Source: Saprospiraceae bacterium (lineage in GTDB: Bacteria > Bacteroidota > Bacteroidia > Chitinophagales > Saprospiraceae). Taken from it: 64,000 nucleotides of DNA. The position numbers and the translations under genes were made by a program. Below the pieces are notes generated by a model, which made no database searches, had not been told where the DNA came from, and worked only from the letters and a program-made list of their open reading frames with translations. The stretch covers positions 434,001 to 498,000 of the forward strand of contig JADKAA010000024.1 of NCBI GenBank assembly GCA_016715465.1, given 5' to 3'. This document shows, piece after piece, positions 27,544-35,792 of this stretch; the first letter of the stretch is position 1, and every line of letters begins with the position of its first letter.

Positions 27544-28779
27544 ATGGCAATCAAGAAACATCTTTTAACCATGATATTTGCTGTTGCAGCATTTGCACTA
27601 TATGGACAATGCACGTACACCACCTTTAGCGCAGGTGATTATTTTACAGCGGGCAATTGGGTAAATGGTCTTCAACCGCCAAACCCTATACCAAATGGTG
27701 TGACGGTGACTTTGACCCATGCCATGAATGTAAGTGGTGTAATTGAGAACAATGGATTTATAATTGGAACGACATTGACCATCCAAAGTGGTGGGGGCTA
27801 TGGGGGTAAAGGTACGTTTGCAGGAATTATAGTTAATAATGGGGCAATATCACCAGGAATTTATGCTCCATTTACAATTGTAAATACCCAAGCTGGCTTG
27901 ACGACAACTGCCGCATCGGGTATTACAGCGAGTGGTGGTATCTCAGGAGGACAAATCTGCCATGATGGCGGCACACCGGTGATAGCCAGAGGCGTATGTT
28001 ATGGTACAGACCCAAATCCCGAAATCACAGGTCCTAAAACTACAGATGGCGCAGGCGCAGGCGCATTCGTCAGTACGTTGTCAGGACTTTCTGCAAGTAC
28101 GCTTTATTACATCAGGGCTTATGCAACGAATGGTGTGGGTACAAGTTATGGTCAAGAAATAAGTTTTACGACAGCAAGTTTCCCTTGTGGTTCAACTTTG
28201 ACTTACGGAGGCGAGGACTACAATACCGTCCTTATTGGAAGCCAATGCTGGATGGCAGAGAATCTCAACATCGGCACCATGATCAATGGTGCAACAAATC
28301 AGACCAACAATCTTGTCATCGAAAAATACTGTTACAACAATGACCCCGCCCAATGCACCACCTTTGGTGGTTTGTACCAATGGGATGAAATGATGCAATA
28401 CACTACCATGGAGGGAGCCAAAGGCTTGTGCCCAACCGGGTGGCATCTGCCTTCTTTCGGGGATTGGACCACCCTGACAACTGCATTAAGCCGTCCCGAC
28501 AAGGGCAGCCGACTGGCGGGCAATGCAGCGCTGTGGGCTAATGGAGTACTGGACAGTAGTCCAAACTTTGGCACTTCGGGCTTTGTGGCATTGCCGGCGG
28601 GTTTGCGCCTCAATGGTGGAACGTACAGCACTCAGAGCTTACTCGCCATATTCTGGTCCTCGACAGAGAATGGCGTTAGCGCCGCTTTAAACCCCTACCT
28701 TTTTTACACACTCCCTGATGTCATACAGAGCAGTGATGGTAAGGTTTTCGGCTTTTCTGTCCGGTGTGTCCAAGATTGA
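27544..28779 (+). CDS. Secreted FISUMP-domain protein
   Basis: 411 residues from ATG 27544 (signal peptide MAIKKHLLTMIFAVAAFALYGQ); longer upstream starts only add a non-signal stretch. After a beta-rich N-terminal part comes a fibronectin-III-like segment (GTPVIARGVCYGTDPNP ... LYYIRAYATNG, about 135-210), then the FISUMP (TIGR02145-type) domain to the end: YNTVLIGSQCWMAENL, GLCPTGWHLPSFGDW, FWSSTENG, FSVRCVQD. Surface or periplasmic protein of unknown function; the family is abundant in Fibrobacter and Bacteroidota. Its 3' end directly abuts a truncated antitoxin gene. Confidence 0.88.
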   Translation: MAIKKHLLTMIFAVAAFALYGQCTYTTFSAGDYFTAGNWVNGLQPPNPIPNGVTVTLTHAMNVSGVIENNGFIIGTTLTIQSGGGYGGKGTFAGIIVNNGAISPGIYAPFTIVNTQAGLTTTAASGITASGGISGGQICHDGGTPVIARGVCYGTDPNPEITGPKTTDGAGAGAFVSTLSGLSASTLYYIRAYATNGVGTSYGQEISFTTASFPCGSTLTYGGEDYNTVLIGSQCWMAENLNIGTMINGATNQTNNLVIEKYCYNNDPAQCTTFGGLYQWDEMMQYTTMEGAKGLCPTGWHLPSFGDWTTLTTALSRPDKGSRLAGNAALWANGVLDSSPNFGTSGFVALPAGLRLNGGTYSTQSLLAIFWSSTENGVSAALNPYLFYTLPDVIQSSDGKVFGFSVRCVQD

Positions 28780-28796
28780 CATTTTGTGAATTTGAA

Positions 28797-28994
28797 CCAC
28801 GGCGGTTTATGGAAAAATATAACATCACGGACAAAGTTGAACTGATACTGGAAAAAGGGTATATCATATTAAAGCCAAAATCTGAACCGAGATTAGGTTG
28901 GGAAAAGGCATTTAAAAAAATGCACGAAAACGGAGACGATGAACCCTTTATGAATGATGTTATTGAAGATGAAAATCCTGAAGAATGGATTTGA
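28797..28994 (+). pseudogene. mazE: MazE/AbrB-type antitoxin lacking its N-terminal DNA-binding part
   Basis: From 28797 the frame reads PRRFMEKYNITDKVEL..., matching the second half of the AbrB/MazE swapped-hairpin (usual context IGNSKGIRLPKRF). The first 15-20 residues, which make the DNA-contacting strand, are absent; upstream sequence instead belongs to the FISUMP gene end. An internal ATG at 28809 could give a 61-residue protein retaining the acidic C-terminal toxin-binding tail (DDEPFMNDVIEDENPEEWI). The stop overlaps the toxin start by 10 bases, the normal mazEF arrangement. So toxin neutralisation may persist while autorepression is lost. Confidence 0.75.
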
Positions 28995-29308
28995 AACAAT
29001 ATAAAGTCCTTTTGACCAATCTCCGTCCGGCCCTTGGTAGTGAAATGAAAAAAACGAGACTATGTGTGATTATTTCGGCGGACGAAATGAACAGGTATTT
29101 ACAAACTATTGTGGTTGCTCCAATGACAAGTAGTTTAAAGTCATATCCAACCAGGGTTGAAATCAAATTGGATAATAAAAGGGGCTGGATCGTATTGGAC
29201 CAGATAAGGACCATAGGCAGACAAAGAATAGTTAAAATTTTAGTGAAGCTAAGCGAAAAGGAAATTAGAAATGTCAAAAGTCTTTTAAAAGAGACCTATA
29301 TTGACTAA
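28985..29308 (+). CDS. mazF: MazF/PemK family endoribonuclease toxin
   Basis: 107 residues, full length for the family. PRPALGSEMKKTRLCVIIS, IVVAPMTSS and GWIVLDQIRTIGRQRI are the standard MazF/PemK conserved blocks; the arginine and Thr/Ser pocket residues for RNA cleavage appear intact, although the initial motif reads LRPALGSE rather than the more usual DPxxGSE. MazF toxins cut mRNA at short specific sequences. Paired with the truncated mazE just upstream. Confidence 0.88.
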   Translation: MDLKQYKVLLTNLRPALGSEMKKTRLCVIISADEMNRYLQTIVVAPMTSSLKSYPTRVEIKLDNKRGWIVLDQIRTIGRQRIVKILVKLSEKEIRNVKSLLKETYID

Positions 29309-29399
29309 TTAAATTGTAGTGAAAGCTGCATTGGTTTCAACCTTTACCCGGACACAGTTATACTTCCTCACTTGATATTAAAGTAAAAAAAACTAGCAC

Positions 29400-30767
29400 A
29401 TGAAAAGATTTTTCATTTCCATCTTTTTCGCCTTCCTGCTTTCCTCGTCTTACTCCTGCGGCAGTGAAACGATGGGCCCTGATCCCATGGGCGAAGAATC
29501 GGTTTACACCCAATACGGTATTCCTTTTAATCAGGTGCCAAAAACAGAGGATATCGTCATGTACGAGGTCAATCTGCGGGCATTTAGCCCCACCGGAAAC
29601 ATAAATGGTGTCATCGACAAACTGGATCACATCGAAGCACTGGGGGTGAATGTCATCTGGCTCATGCCCATCCACCCTATAGGGCAGGTGAACTCGGTAA
29701 ACTCTCCCTACTCGGTCAAGGACTATAAAGGCATTGCTTCGGAGTATGGCACGCTGAACGATCTGAGAAAGCTGACGGATGAGGCCCACGCAAGAGGCAT
29801 AGCCGTTATTTTGGATTGGGTGGCCAATCACACCGCGTGGGACAACGCCTGGATCAACAACAAAAGTTGGTACACGCAGGATGGCAGCGGCAAGATCACT
29901 CACCCGGCCGGCACCAATTGGCTGGATGTCGCCGATTTAAATTACAACAATGGCGAAATGCGCTCAGCGATGATCGATGCCATGAAATATTGGCTGTATG
30001 AGGCAAACATCGATGGCTTCCGGTGCGACCATGCCGACGGAGTTCCTTTTGATTTCTGGCAGATCGCCTGGCAGCAGGTGAAGGCCATACCCAACAGGTC
30101 GTTTGTATTGTTTGCAGAAGGAGAAAGAAACGATCATTTTAATGCCGGCTTTGACCTGAATTTTGGATGGCAGAGTTATGGAGCGATAAAGGAGGTTTTT
30201 AAGCGGCAACCGGTAAGCAAAATATTTGCAGCCCATACCAGTGAATACAACAACCTGCCCTCGGGCAAACACTGGATTCGGTTTACGACCAATCACGATG
30301 AATCGGCCTGGGATGCCACGCCTATAAAACTCTACAATGGTGTTGATGGGGCGCTCGCGGCTTCGGTCATGGCCATCTTTACAGGCGGAGTACCCCTGAT
30401 CTATGGCAGCCAGGAAGTAGGTGCGGTCAACACCATACCATTCTTTTCCAATGCCCCCATCGACTGGAGCAAAAATCCGGGCATGCTGACTTCCTATCAA
30501 AAGATGCTTCAGTTTTATGCAGGTTCAGCCGCAAGTCGCAAAGGACAAAACACCGTATTTCCGCACAACGATGTGGCCAGTTTCAAAAAACAAATCAACA
30601 GCGAAGTGGTAGTCATCTTAGCCAACCTGAGAAATACCACCCTGAATTATACCATTCCGACTGACCTGGAAAATACCAAATGGAAGGATTTGATGACCCA
30701 AACAGATGTGACGCTCAGCGGGCAGCTTACATTAAAACCATATCAGTTTTTTATCCTCACGCCATAG
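29400..30767 (+). CDS. GH13 alpha-amylase family lipoprotein
   Basis: 455 residues with a lipoprotein signal (FLLSSSYSC, lipidated Cys about residue 20) and a complete GH13 barrel: region I DWVANHT, region II GFRCDHAD with the nucleophile Asp, region III FAEGE with the acid Glu, region IV TTNHDES with the third Asp. Cleaves or transfers alpha-glucosidic linkages at the cell surface or periplasm; exact specificity cannot be read. C-terminal beta domain ends TLKPYQFFILTP. A monocistronic gene, followed by a 700-base repeat-filled gap. Confidence 0.92.
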   Translation: MKRFFISIFFAFLLSSSYSCGSETMGPDPMGEESVYTQYGIPFNQVPKTEDIVMYEVNLRAFSPTGNINGVIDKLDHIEALGVNVIWLMPIHPIGQVNSVNSPYSVKDYKGIASEYGTLNDLRKLTDEAHARGIAVILDWVANHTAWDNAWINNKSWYTQDGSGKITHPAGTNWLDVADLNYNNGEMRSAMIDAMKYWLYEANIDGFRCDHADGVPFDFWQIAWQQVKAIPNRSFVLFAEGERNDHFNAGFDLNFGWQSYGAIKEVFKRQPVSKIFAAHTSEYNNLPSGKHWIRFTTNHDESAWDATPIKLYNGVDGALAASVMAIFTGGVPLIYGSQEVGAVNTIPFFSNAPIDWSKNPGMLTSYQKMLQFYAGSAASRKGQNTVFPHNDVASFKKQINSEVVVILANLRNTTLNYTIPTDLENTKWKDLMTQTDVTLSGQLTLKPYQFFILTP

Positions 30768-30883
30768 GGGTTTCCCGCAGAATTAGCTGAAGCAGAGTCC
30801 GACTTTTTTTATGTGTATTAAAAACGGAATAGTCAACCTATTCTGATGTGGACTATTCGCAGAAAGCGCTGAGGTAAAAATAA

Positions 30884-31050
30884 TATCTTCTGCGCTTTCA
30901 GCGAATTCGACAAATTATTTTAGATGGGCAAAGTTTACATTTTAGAGCAATGGATTGAAGATGAAAATTAGTCTGCGCATTCTGCGGGAACCAAACCCAG
31001 AGCTTTTGGTATTTAGCATCCCACTTGGTATGTTTCGAGTACCCGGTAAC
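30884..31050. repeat. Composite-repeat module C, copy 2
   Basis: Landmarks ctgcgctttcagcgaattcg, attattttagatgggcaaa, atggattgaagatgaaaat, cattctgcgggaac and ggtatttagcatcccac, ending in a gtttcgagtacccggtaacc-type box. Matches copies at 12868 and 31290. Confidence 0.75.
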
Positions 31051-31098
31051 CGCCATCTACGTTGGTAAAGTGTGTTCAATAGGCATGAAAACACCCAT

Positions 31099-31268
31099 CT
31101 ACCTGGCTAACGCCAGTTAGACAGGCTGATTGCCTAAATAAAGAGGACATTTCCCGCAGAGAACGCTGAAACATAAACCACCGGTTTGCAATTGATTTAA
31201 TAAATTTAAAGGTCTATCTTTTGGGCTATGTCACTTTCGCAGACCTGTCTAATAGCGCAACCAGGTGG
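31099..31268. repeat. 170-bp MITE-like element, copy 2
   Basis: Left end 31099-31126 (ctacctggctaacgccagtt...), right end 31242-31268 (gacctgtctaatagcgcaac...). Same length, ends and interior landmarks as copy 1 at 12631-12800. No coding capacity. Confidence 0.75.
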
Positions 31269-31289
31269 AATTCGCAGAAGCTTTATTTT

Positions 31290-31455
31290 TTCTCCTGAGC
31301 GTTTTCAGCGAATAGGAAAAATTAGATTGGGTGCGACAAAATTATTTTTCAGGAAAATGGATTTAAGATGAAATTTGTTCTGCGAATTCTGCGGGAAACA
31401 AACTCCGGTCTTAAGGTATTTCTCATTAAGTGTGTTGCAGGTACCTTTAACCTCT
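31290..31455. repeat. Composite-repeat module C, copy 3
   Basis: Landmarks gagcgttttcagcgaatagg, atggatttaagatgaaattt, gttctgcgaattctgcggga and ggtatttctcattaagtg, ending gtgttgcaggtacc. Directly follows element copy 2, as module C follows copy 1 at 12868. Confidence 0.75.
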
Positions 31456-31475
31456 GAATCCATAGACTTTCATAC

Positions 31476-32678
31476 CTATGCCTTTTCCAGCACCACCGCG
31501 TATCCCTGTCCAACCCCAATGCACATGGTCACCAATGCAAATTGTTGATTTTTGAGTTGCAGTTCATGGGCAGCACTTAGAAGGATCCTTGCACCGGACA
31601 TGCCCAGTGGGTGGCCCAGGGCGATGGCACCGCCATTGGGATTGATGCGCGGATCGTCGTCGGCGAGACCCAGGATTCTGGTGCAGGCAAGTACCTGTGC
31701 GGAAAAGGCTTCATTGATTTCGATATGGTCGATCTGATCGAGGGTAAGTCCAGCTTTGGCCAAGGCATTTTTGGAAGCCATCACGGGGCCGATGCCCATG
31801 ATGCGCGGCTCAGTACCCACAACGGCACTGCTTACTATGCAGGCGAGTGGGCTGAGGTGGTGGGTTTTCACGGCGGCTTCCGACGCTACCAGCAGGGCTG
31901 CTGCGCCGTCGTTGAGTCCGGAAGCATTGCCGGCAGTAACGGTGCCTTCTTTTTTAAAGGCCGGTTTGAGGGTGGCCAGTATTTCTCTGGTGGTGGAGGA
32001 TTTGATGAATTCATCTTTGTCAAAAACTAGATTTTCTTTGCCTTTGACCGGTATGTTTACCGGGGTAATCTCTTTGGCAAAACGGCCATTGTCTCGGGAT
32101 GTTGACGCTTTTTGTTGCGATTTCCAGGCAAAGAGGTCCTGGTCTTCCCGGCTTATTTGGTACATTTCGGCGAGATTTTCAGCGGTCTTTCCCATGGCTT
32201 CTGTGCCGTACATGGCTTCCATGTGCGGATTGATGAAACGCCAGCCAAAACTGCTGTCCACCATTTGTGAATCTGTACCATATGCTTTGGAGGCCTTGGA
32301 AATGACATAGGGACTGCGCGTCATGTGTTCCACGCCCCCTGCAATGAAGACGTCACCATCACCACATTGAATGGCCCTTGCAGCCTGCACCACCGCAGAC
32401 ATGCCGGAAGCACACAAGCGGTTGATTGTCTCTCCGGGCACTGTTACCGGAAGTCCGGCCAGCAGCAAGGCCATGCGCGCCACGTTTCGGTTGTCGTCGC
32501 CCGCCTGATTGACGCAGCCCAGGATGACATCGGCGATGACAGCCGGATCGAGGTCGATGTGTCTGGACATCAGGGTCTGGATGACCAATGCTGCGAGATC
32601 ATCTCCTCGCAGGGAAGAAAGACTTCCTCCAAAACTGCCAATGGGCGTGCGAATTCCGTCAACTAAAAATGCTTGCAT
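31476..32678 (-). CDS. Acetyl-CoA C-acyltransferase (thiolase), 3-oxoadipyl-CoA thiolase-like
   Basis: 400 residues, full-length degradative thiolase. Nucleophile Cys in INRLCASGM, catalytic His in LGHPLGMSGARI, and second Cys in TMCIGVGQG are all present. FINPHMEAMYGTEAMGKTAE resembles PcaF/PaaJ-type 3-oxoadipyl-CoA thiolases more than AtoB. Together with the PaaZ-like gene 4 kb away it would fit phenylacetate-type ring-cleavage product breakdown, but beta-oxidation is equally possible with the divergent acyl-CoA dehydrogenase. A -7 box TACCTTTG is at 32700-32693 on the minus strand. Confidence 0.92.
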   Translation of the reverse strand: MQAFLVDGIRTPIGSFGGSLSSLRGDDLAALVIQTLMSRHIDLDPAVIADVILGCVNQAGDDNRNVARMALLLAGLPVTVPGETINRLCASGMSAVVQAARAIQCGDGDVFIAGGVEHMTRSPYVISKASKAYGTDSQMVDSSFGWRFINPHMEAMYGTEAMGKTAENLAEMYQISREDQDLFAWKSQQKASTSRDNGRFAKEITPVNIPVKGKENLVFDKDEFIKSSTTREILATLKPAFKKEGTVTAGNASGLNDGAAALLVASEAAVKTHHLSPLACIVSSAVVGTEPRIMGIGPVMASKNALAKAGLTLDQIDHIEINEAFSAQVLACTRILGLADDDPRINPNGGAIALGHPLGMSGARILLSAAHELQLKNQQFALVTMCIGVGQGYAVVLEKA

Positions 32679-32692
32679 ATTTTAATTTTTTG

Positions 32693-32700
32693 CAAAGGTA
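32693..32700 (-). promoter_or_regulatory. -7 box TACCTTTG of thiolase gene
   Basis: Exact TAnnTTTG match on the minus strand, 15 bases upstream of the start codon at 32678, giving a very short leader. Confidence 0.45.
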
Positions 32701-32821
32701 AATCAATGGATAGTAATTTTCAGCGGTGATATAACCTTCTTTCATGGGCCTATAGATCCCGGAATTTTGTAAAAATTCGACCAAAATTTTCATAAATTTA
32801 ACTTTGAGTTAAAAAACGAAT

Positions 32822-32829
32822 TATATTTG
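32822..32829 (+). promoter_or_regulatory. -7 box TATATTTG of acyl-CoA dehydrogenase gene
   Basis: Exact TAnnTTTG match 22 bases before ATG 32852; TTTG at 32803-32806 is a possible -33 box with a short 15-base spacer. Confidence 0.5.
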
Positions 32830-32851
32830 TATTAAATTCAAATATATAGTC

Positions 32852-34666
32852 ATGGCAACTTACGTTAATATGGACCAGCTCAGATTTTTACTGCATGAGG
32901 TTCATTCTATGGAAGATCTATTCAGATTACCCCGTTACAGTGAATTTGACAAAGAAAGCATCGACATCCTGCTCGATTCTGCAAAAGCATGGGCCGACCA
33001 GGATTGGTATCCATTTTACAGGGACATGGATGAAAAGCCAGCCTTTTACAAAGACGGCATTGTGTACAGCCATCCTCAGGTGAAAAAGGTAATGAAAGAC
33101 GCCGGTGACAACGGCTGGATTGGTATGTACTTTGACCGTGAACATGGGGGGGCCCAAGTGCCGCATACCGTAGTCAATGCCATCAATCACATCCTGGAAG
33201 CAGCGAACAATCACCTCACGGGATATTTGGGACTCACGGCGGGTTCGGCACACCTCATCACTACTTTTGGAACCCAGTCGCTCATTGATCGATTTGTAGC
33301 CCACATGCTGGCTGGCAAATGGGCGGGCACCATGTGTCTCACAGAACCACAGGCAGGATCATCTCTTTCCGATGTGAAAACCATGGCCTACCCACAGGCA
33401 GATGGCAGTTATAAAATCAAAGGACAAAAGATTTTCATCAGCGGTGGAGACCATGAAGCGGCTGATAATTTTGTGCACCTTGTACTGGCGAGGATCGAAG
33501 GAGCTCCTGCAGGCACCAAAGGTATTTCTCTTTTTGTGGTGCCCAAGTATTTGGACAATGAGGGTGAAATAGGTGCTTATAACGATGTGCTTACGGCGGG
33601 TGATTTCCAAAAGATGGGTCAAAGGGGTTATTCCACCGTACATCTGGTTTTTGGGGAAAATGACAATTGTCTTGGCTGGCTAGTGGGTGAAGCCAATGCC
33701 GGGCTGAAACAAATGTTTCAAATGATGAACGGTGCCCGCATCGATGTAGGTATGACCGCAGCATCCACCGCCACGGCAGCTTATTACGCATCCCTGCAGT
33801 ACGCCAATGAAAGGCCACAAGGCAGACGGATGGAAAGTAATGGCCGAAAAAATCCAAACCAGGAGCCCGCACTGATCATCGAACACGCCGATGTACGCAG
33901 AATGTTGCTCAAACAAAAGTCAATCGTAGAAGGGGCCGTCAGCCTGCTCATCGAAACCGCGAAGTATGCAGATTTTTATATGGCCGGAGAAGGGGAGGAG
34001 AAAAAAGAAAATCAATTGCTCCTCGAATTATTAACCCCCATGGCCAAGACCTTCCCTTCTGAACGCGGCAAAGAAGCCATCGACAACGGCTTACAGGTAT
34101 TGGGTGGCTACGGTTTCTGCACGGATTTTATTTTACAGCAATACTACCGCGACGTGCGCATCATGTCTTTGTACGAAGGAACTACAGGCATCCAGTCACT
34201 TGACCTGTTGGGTCGAAAGATCACCATGGAAAATGGCAAGGCATTACAACTGCTAATGGCCAAAATAAAGCAGACGATGGCTGAAGCTGAAACCTATGAC
34301 GAACTTAAACCTTACGTAAAAAAATTGGAAGCCGGGCTGGCTGATGTACAAACCGTGCTCGCCAAACTGGTTCCACTTGCGATGAGTGGCGAATACGAAC
34401 TCTTCCTTGCAGATGCCACCATATTTATGGACCTGGCCTCGACGGTGGTGATCGGTTATCAATGGCTTAAAATGGGCACAGCAGCTAAAAAAGCACTGGT
34501 TACCGGTACCGGAAGTTTTGACCAAAATTTCTATGAGTCAAAACTTCACACCATGAAATATTACTTTAAATATGAACTTCCCCGCACCAAAGCCTGTTTG
34601 GATACGTTGATGAATGAGGAAGAACTCACCATCGTCAGGGAGGAAGAGGAGAGCGTTATTATTTAG
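32852..34666 (+). CDS. Acyl-CoA dehydrogenase (long, ~600 aa Bacteroidota type)
   Basis: 604 residues: N-terminal helical domain, FAD/substrate middle domain (MCLTEPQAGSSLSDVKT, KIKGQKIFISGGDHE), C-terminal helical domain ending in the catalytic-glutamate loop YEGTTGIQSLDLLGRK, and a further 160-residue acyl-CoA dehydrogenase C-terminal extension. Introduces the alpha-beta double bond into acyl-CoA in fatty acid breakdown. Divergent from the thiolase gene and followed by an SCP2 domain gene, a sensible lipid-catabolic group. The stop codon TAG is the first triplet of a TAGGAATTAAG-type repeat. Confidence 0.92.
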   Translation: MATYVNMDQLRFLLHEVHSMEDLFRLPRYSEFDKESIDILLDSAKAWADQDWYPFYRDMDEKPAFYKDGIVYSHPQVKKVMKDAGDNGWIGMYFDREHGGAQVPHTVVNAINHILEAANNHLTGYLGLTAGSAHLITTFGTQSLIDRFVAHMLAGKWAGTMCLTEPQAGSSLSDVKTMAYPQADGSYKIKGQKIFISGGDHEAADNFVHLVLARIEGAPAGTKGISLFVVPKYLDNEGEIGAYNDVLTAGDFQKMGQRGYSTVHLVFGENDNCLGWLVGEANAGLKQMFQMMNGARIDVGMTAASTATAAYYASLQYANERPQGRRMESNGRKNPNQEPALIIEHADVRRMLLKQKSIVEGAVSLLIETAKYADFYMAGEGEEKKENQLLLELLTPMAKTFPSERGKEAIDNGLQVLGGYGFCTDFILQQYYRDVRIMSLYEGTTGIQSLDLLGRKITMENGKALQLLMAKIKQTMAEAETYDELKPYVKKLEAGLADVQTVLAKLVPLAMSGEYELFLADATIFMDLASTVVIGYQWLKMGTAAKKALVTGTGSFDQNFYESKLHTMKYYFKYELPRTKACLDTLMNEEELTIVREEEESVII

Positions 34667-34692
34667 GAATTAAGAATTAGGATTTAGGAATT
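34664..34692 (+). repeat. TAGGAATT repeat overlapping stop codon
   Basis: taggaattaagaattagg... begins at the TAG stop of the acyl-CoA dehydrogenase. The same repeat, same relative orientation, directly follows the stop of the PLP enzyme (minus strand, 834-811). Confidence 0.6.
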
Positions 34693-34725
34693 TGTAATTG
34701 ATAATTGAAAAAGTAAAAGAACACA

Positions 34726-35016
34726 ATGGATATTAACACGGTAATGGAAGAACTGCAAAAGCAGGCATCGAACACCGCCCCTTTCGGAGCAAAACTTAAA
34801 TTTGTCATTGACGACAAAGCCATTCTCATCGACGGCCACAACGGCAATGCCGTGAGTTTTGACGATGGAGAAGCGGATTGCACCATCACCACCACCAGTG
34901 AATCTCTGATGAAGATGAAAAGTGGCGACCTCAACCCCATGATGGCGGTCATGACCGGAAAGGTAAAGATTAAAGGGGATATGGGGCTGGCGATGAAGCT
35001 GCAGAGTCTGCTATAG
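34726..35016 (+). CDS. SCP2 sterol-binding domain protein
   Basis: 96 residues covering one SCP2 domain: GAKLKFVIDDKAILIDG, DCTITTTSESLMKMKSGDL and MAVMTGKVKIKGDMGLAMKL are characteristic. A small cytoplasmic lipid or acyl-CoA carrier. Lies 59 bases after the acyl-CoA dehydrogenase on the same strand and probably serves the same pathway. Confidence 0.88.
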   Translation: MDINTVMEELQKQASNTAPFGAKLKFVIDDKAILIDGHNGNAVSFDDGEADCTITTTSESLMKMKSGDLNPMMAVMTGKVKIKGDMGLAMKLQSLL

Positions 35017-35185
35017 GTATGCGGGAAATCGTGGAAATCGTGGAATCGCGGAAATCTTGAAAATCGAGTGTTGATTCCTTTCTAATTGGTGGTAGCTGCC
35101 ATATGATCTGCTGGTATATGTGAACTGGTGAAAAAAAACGAATCGGGAGCTGATATAACAGAGTCTTGAATGCTGAATGCTCAAA

Positions 35186-35271
35186 ATTGCCCTAAGCGGA
35201 GCGTATTGCCCTAAGCCGAAGGCGAATTGTCCTAAGGCAAAGCCGTATTGCCCTAAGCGGAGCGTATTGCC
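35186..35271. repeat. 19-21-bp tandem array of micro-hairpins after ykgJ-like gene
   Basis: Units attgccctaagcggagcgt (35186), attgccctaagccgaaggcg+a (35205), attgtcctaaggcaaagccg+t (35226), attgccctaagcggagcgt (35247) and a partial unit (35266). Each carries a tiny stem with a 3-base loop (gc-gga-gc, gcc-gaa-ggc, ggc-aaa-gcc) whose arms change together. The array abuts the stop codon of the minus-strand gene at 35273. Confidence 0.8.
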
Positions 35272-35272
35272 T

Positions 35273-35779
35273 TTATTGGTCATTAAATCTCCTCATCATT
35301 CTCTGCACCACATGATATGTAATGGGGCAAATCTCATAATTGTTTTCGTGGGCCTTTATTCTTTTTAAAAAGCCATAACGACCTGTATGTGGAAAAGAGG
35401 CACAGGCATCAGGCCTTACTTCGTAGATTTTGCATTTATTGTCATTCAATAAAAATGGGCAGGGTGTGGTGATGGTGGTGTATTCTCCTTCGTCTTCGAT
35501 CAGGTATTTTTTGATGAAAGCTTTTTTGCTCATTTCCATGGCTTTCGCTGCCCTTGTAATGTCAGCTTCCTTAAACACCGTCACGGTGGTTTTGCAGCAG
35601 TTGGCGCAATTAAGACAGTCGATGGAATTGGAAACTTCCTGATTCAGATTTTGGGATAGGGTATCGAGGTCTTGTATTTGTTTCAGGTTTTCGCTGCGCA
35701 GAAACTGGCTTGCCTTTTTTTTATTATGATTTTTTCCTTCTCTCCAGGATTCAATCAATGCATCTTTTTCCACGGCCAT
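35273..35779 (-). CDS. YkgJ family cysteine-cluster protein
   Basis: 168 residues with the YkgJ Cys cluster: CLNCANCCKTTVTVF, CPFLLNDNKCKIYEVRP and CASFPHTGRYGF. These cysteines probably hold zinc or an iron-sulfur cluster; function unknown. Minus-strand gene 13 bases downstream of the spermidine-synthase-like gene and likely in its operon. A micro-hairpin array starts directly after its stop. Confidence 0.9.
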   Translation of the reverse strand: MAVEKDALIESWREGKNHNKKKASQFLRSENLKQIQDLDTLSQNLNQEVSNSIDCLNCANCCKTTVTVFKEADITRAAKAMEMSKKAFIKKYLIEDEGEYTTITTPCPFLLNDNKCKIYEVRPDACASFPHTGRYGFLKRIKAHENNYEICPITYHVVQRMMRRFNDQ

Positions 35780-35792
35780 GCTGCTTATTGGT

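Noticed and set aside
35186..35271. Possible CRISPR array
   Set aside because: Units are 19-21 bp head to tail with no spacers, and no cas genes are present.
35177..35368. Open frame with a repeating YCPKPKANCPKAK-type peptide
   Set aside because: The peptide is simply the translation of the 21-bp tandem array; it overlaps the ykgJ-like gene antisense and has no start context.
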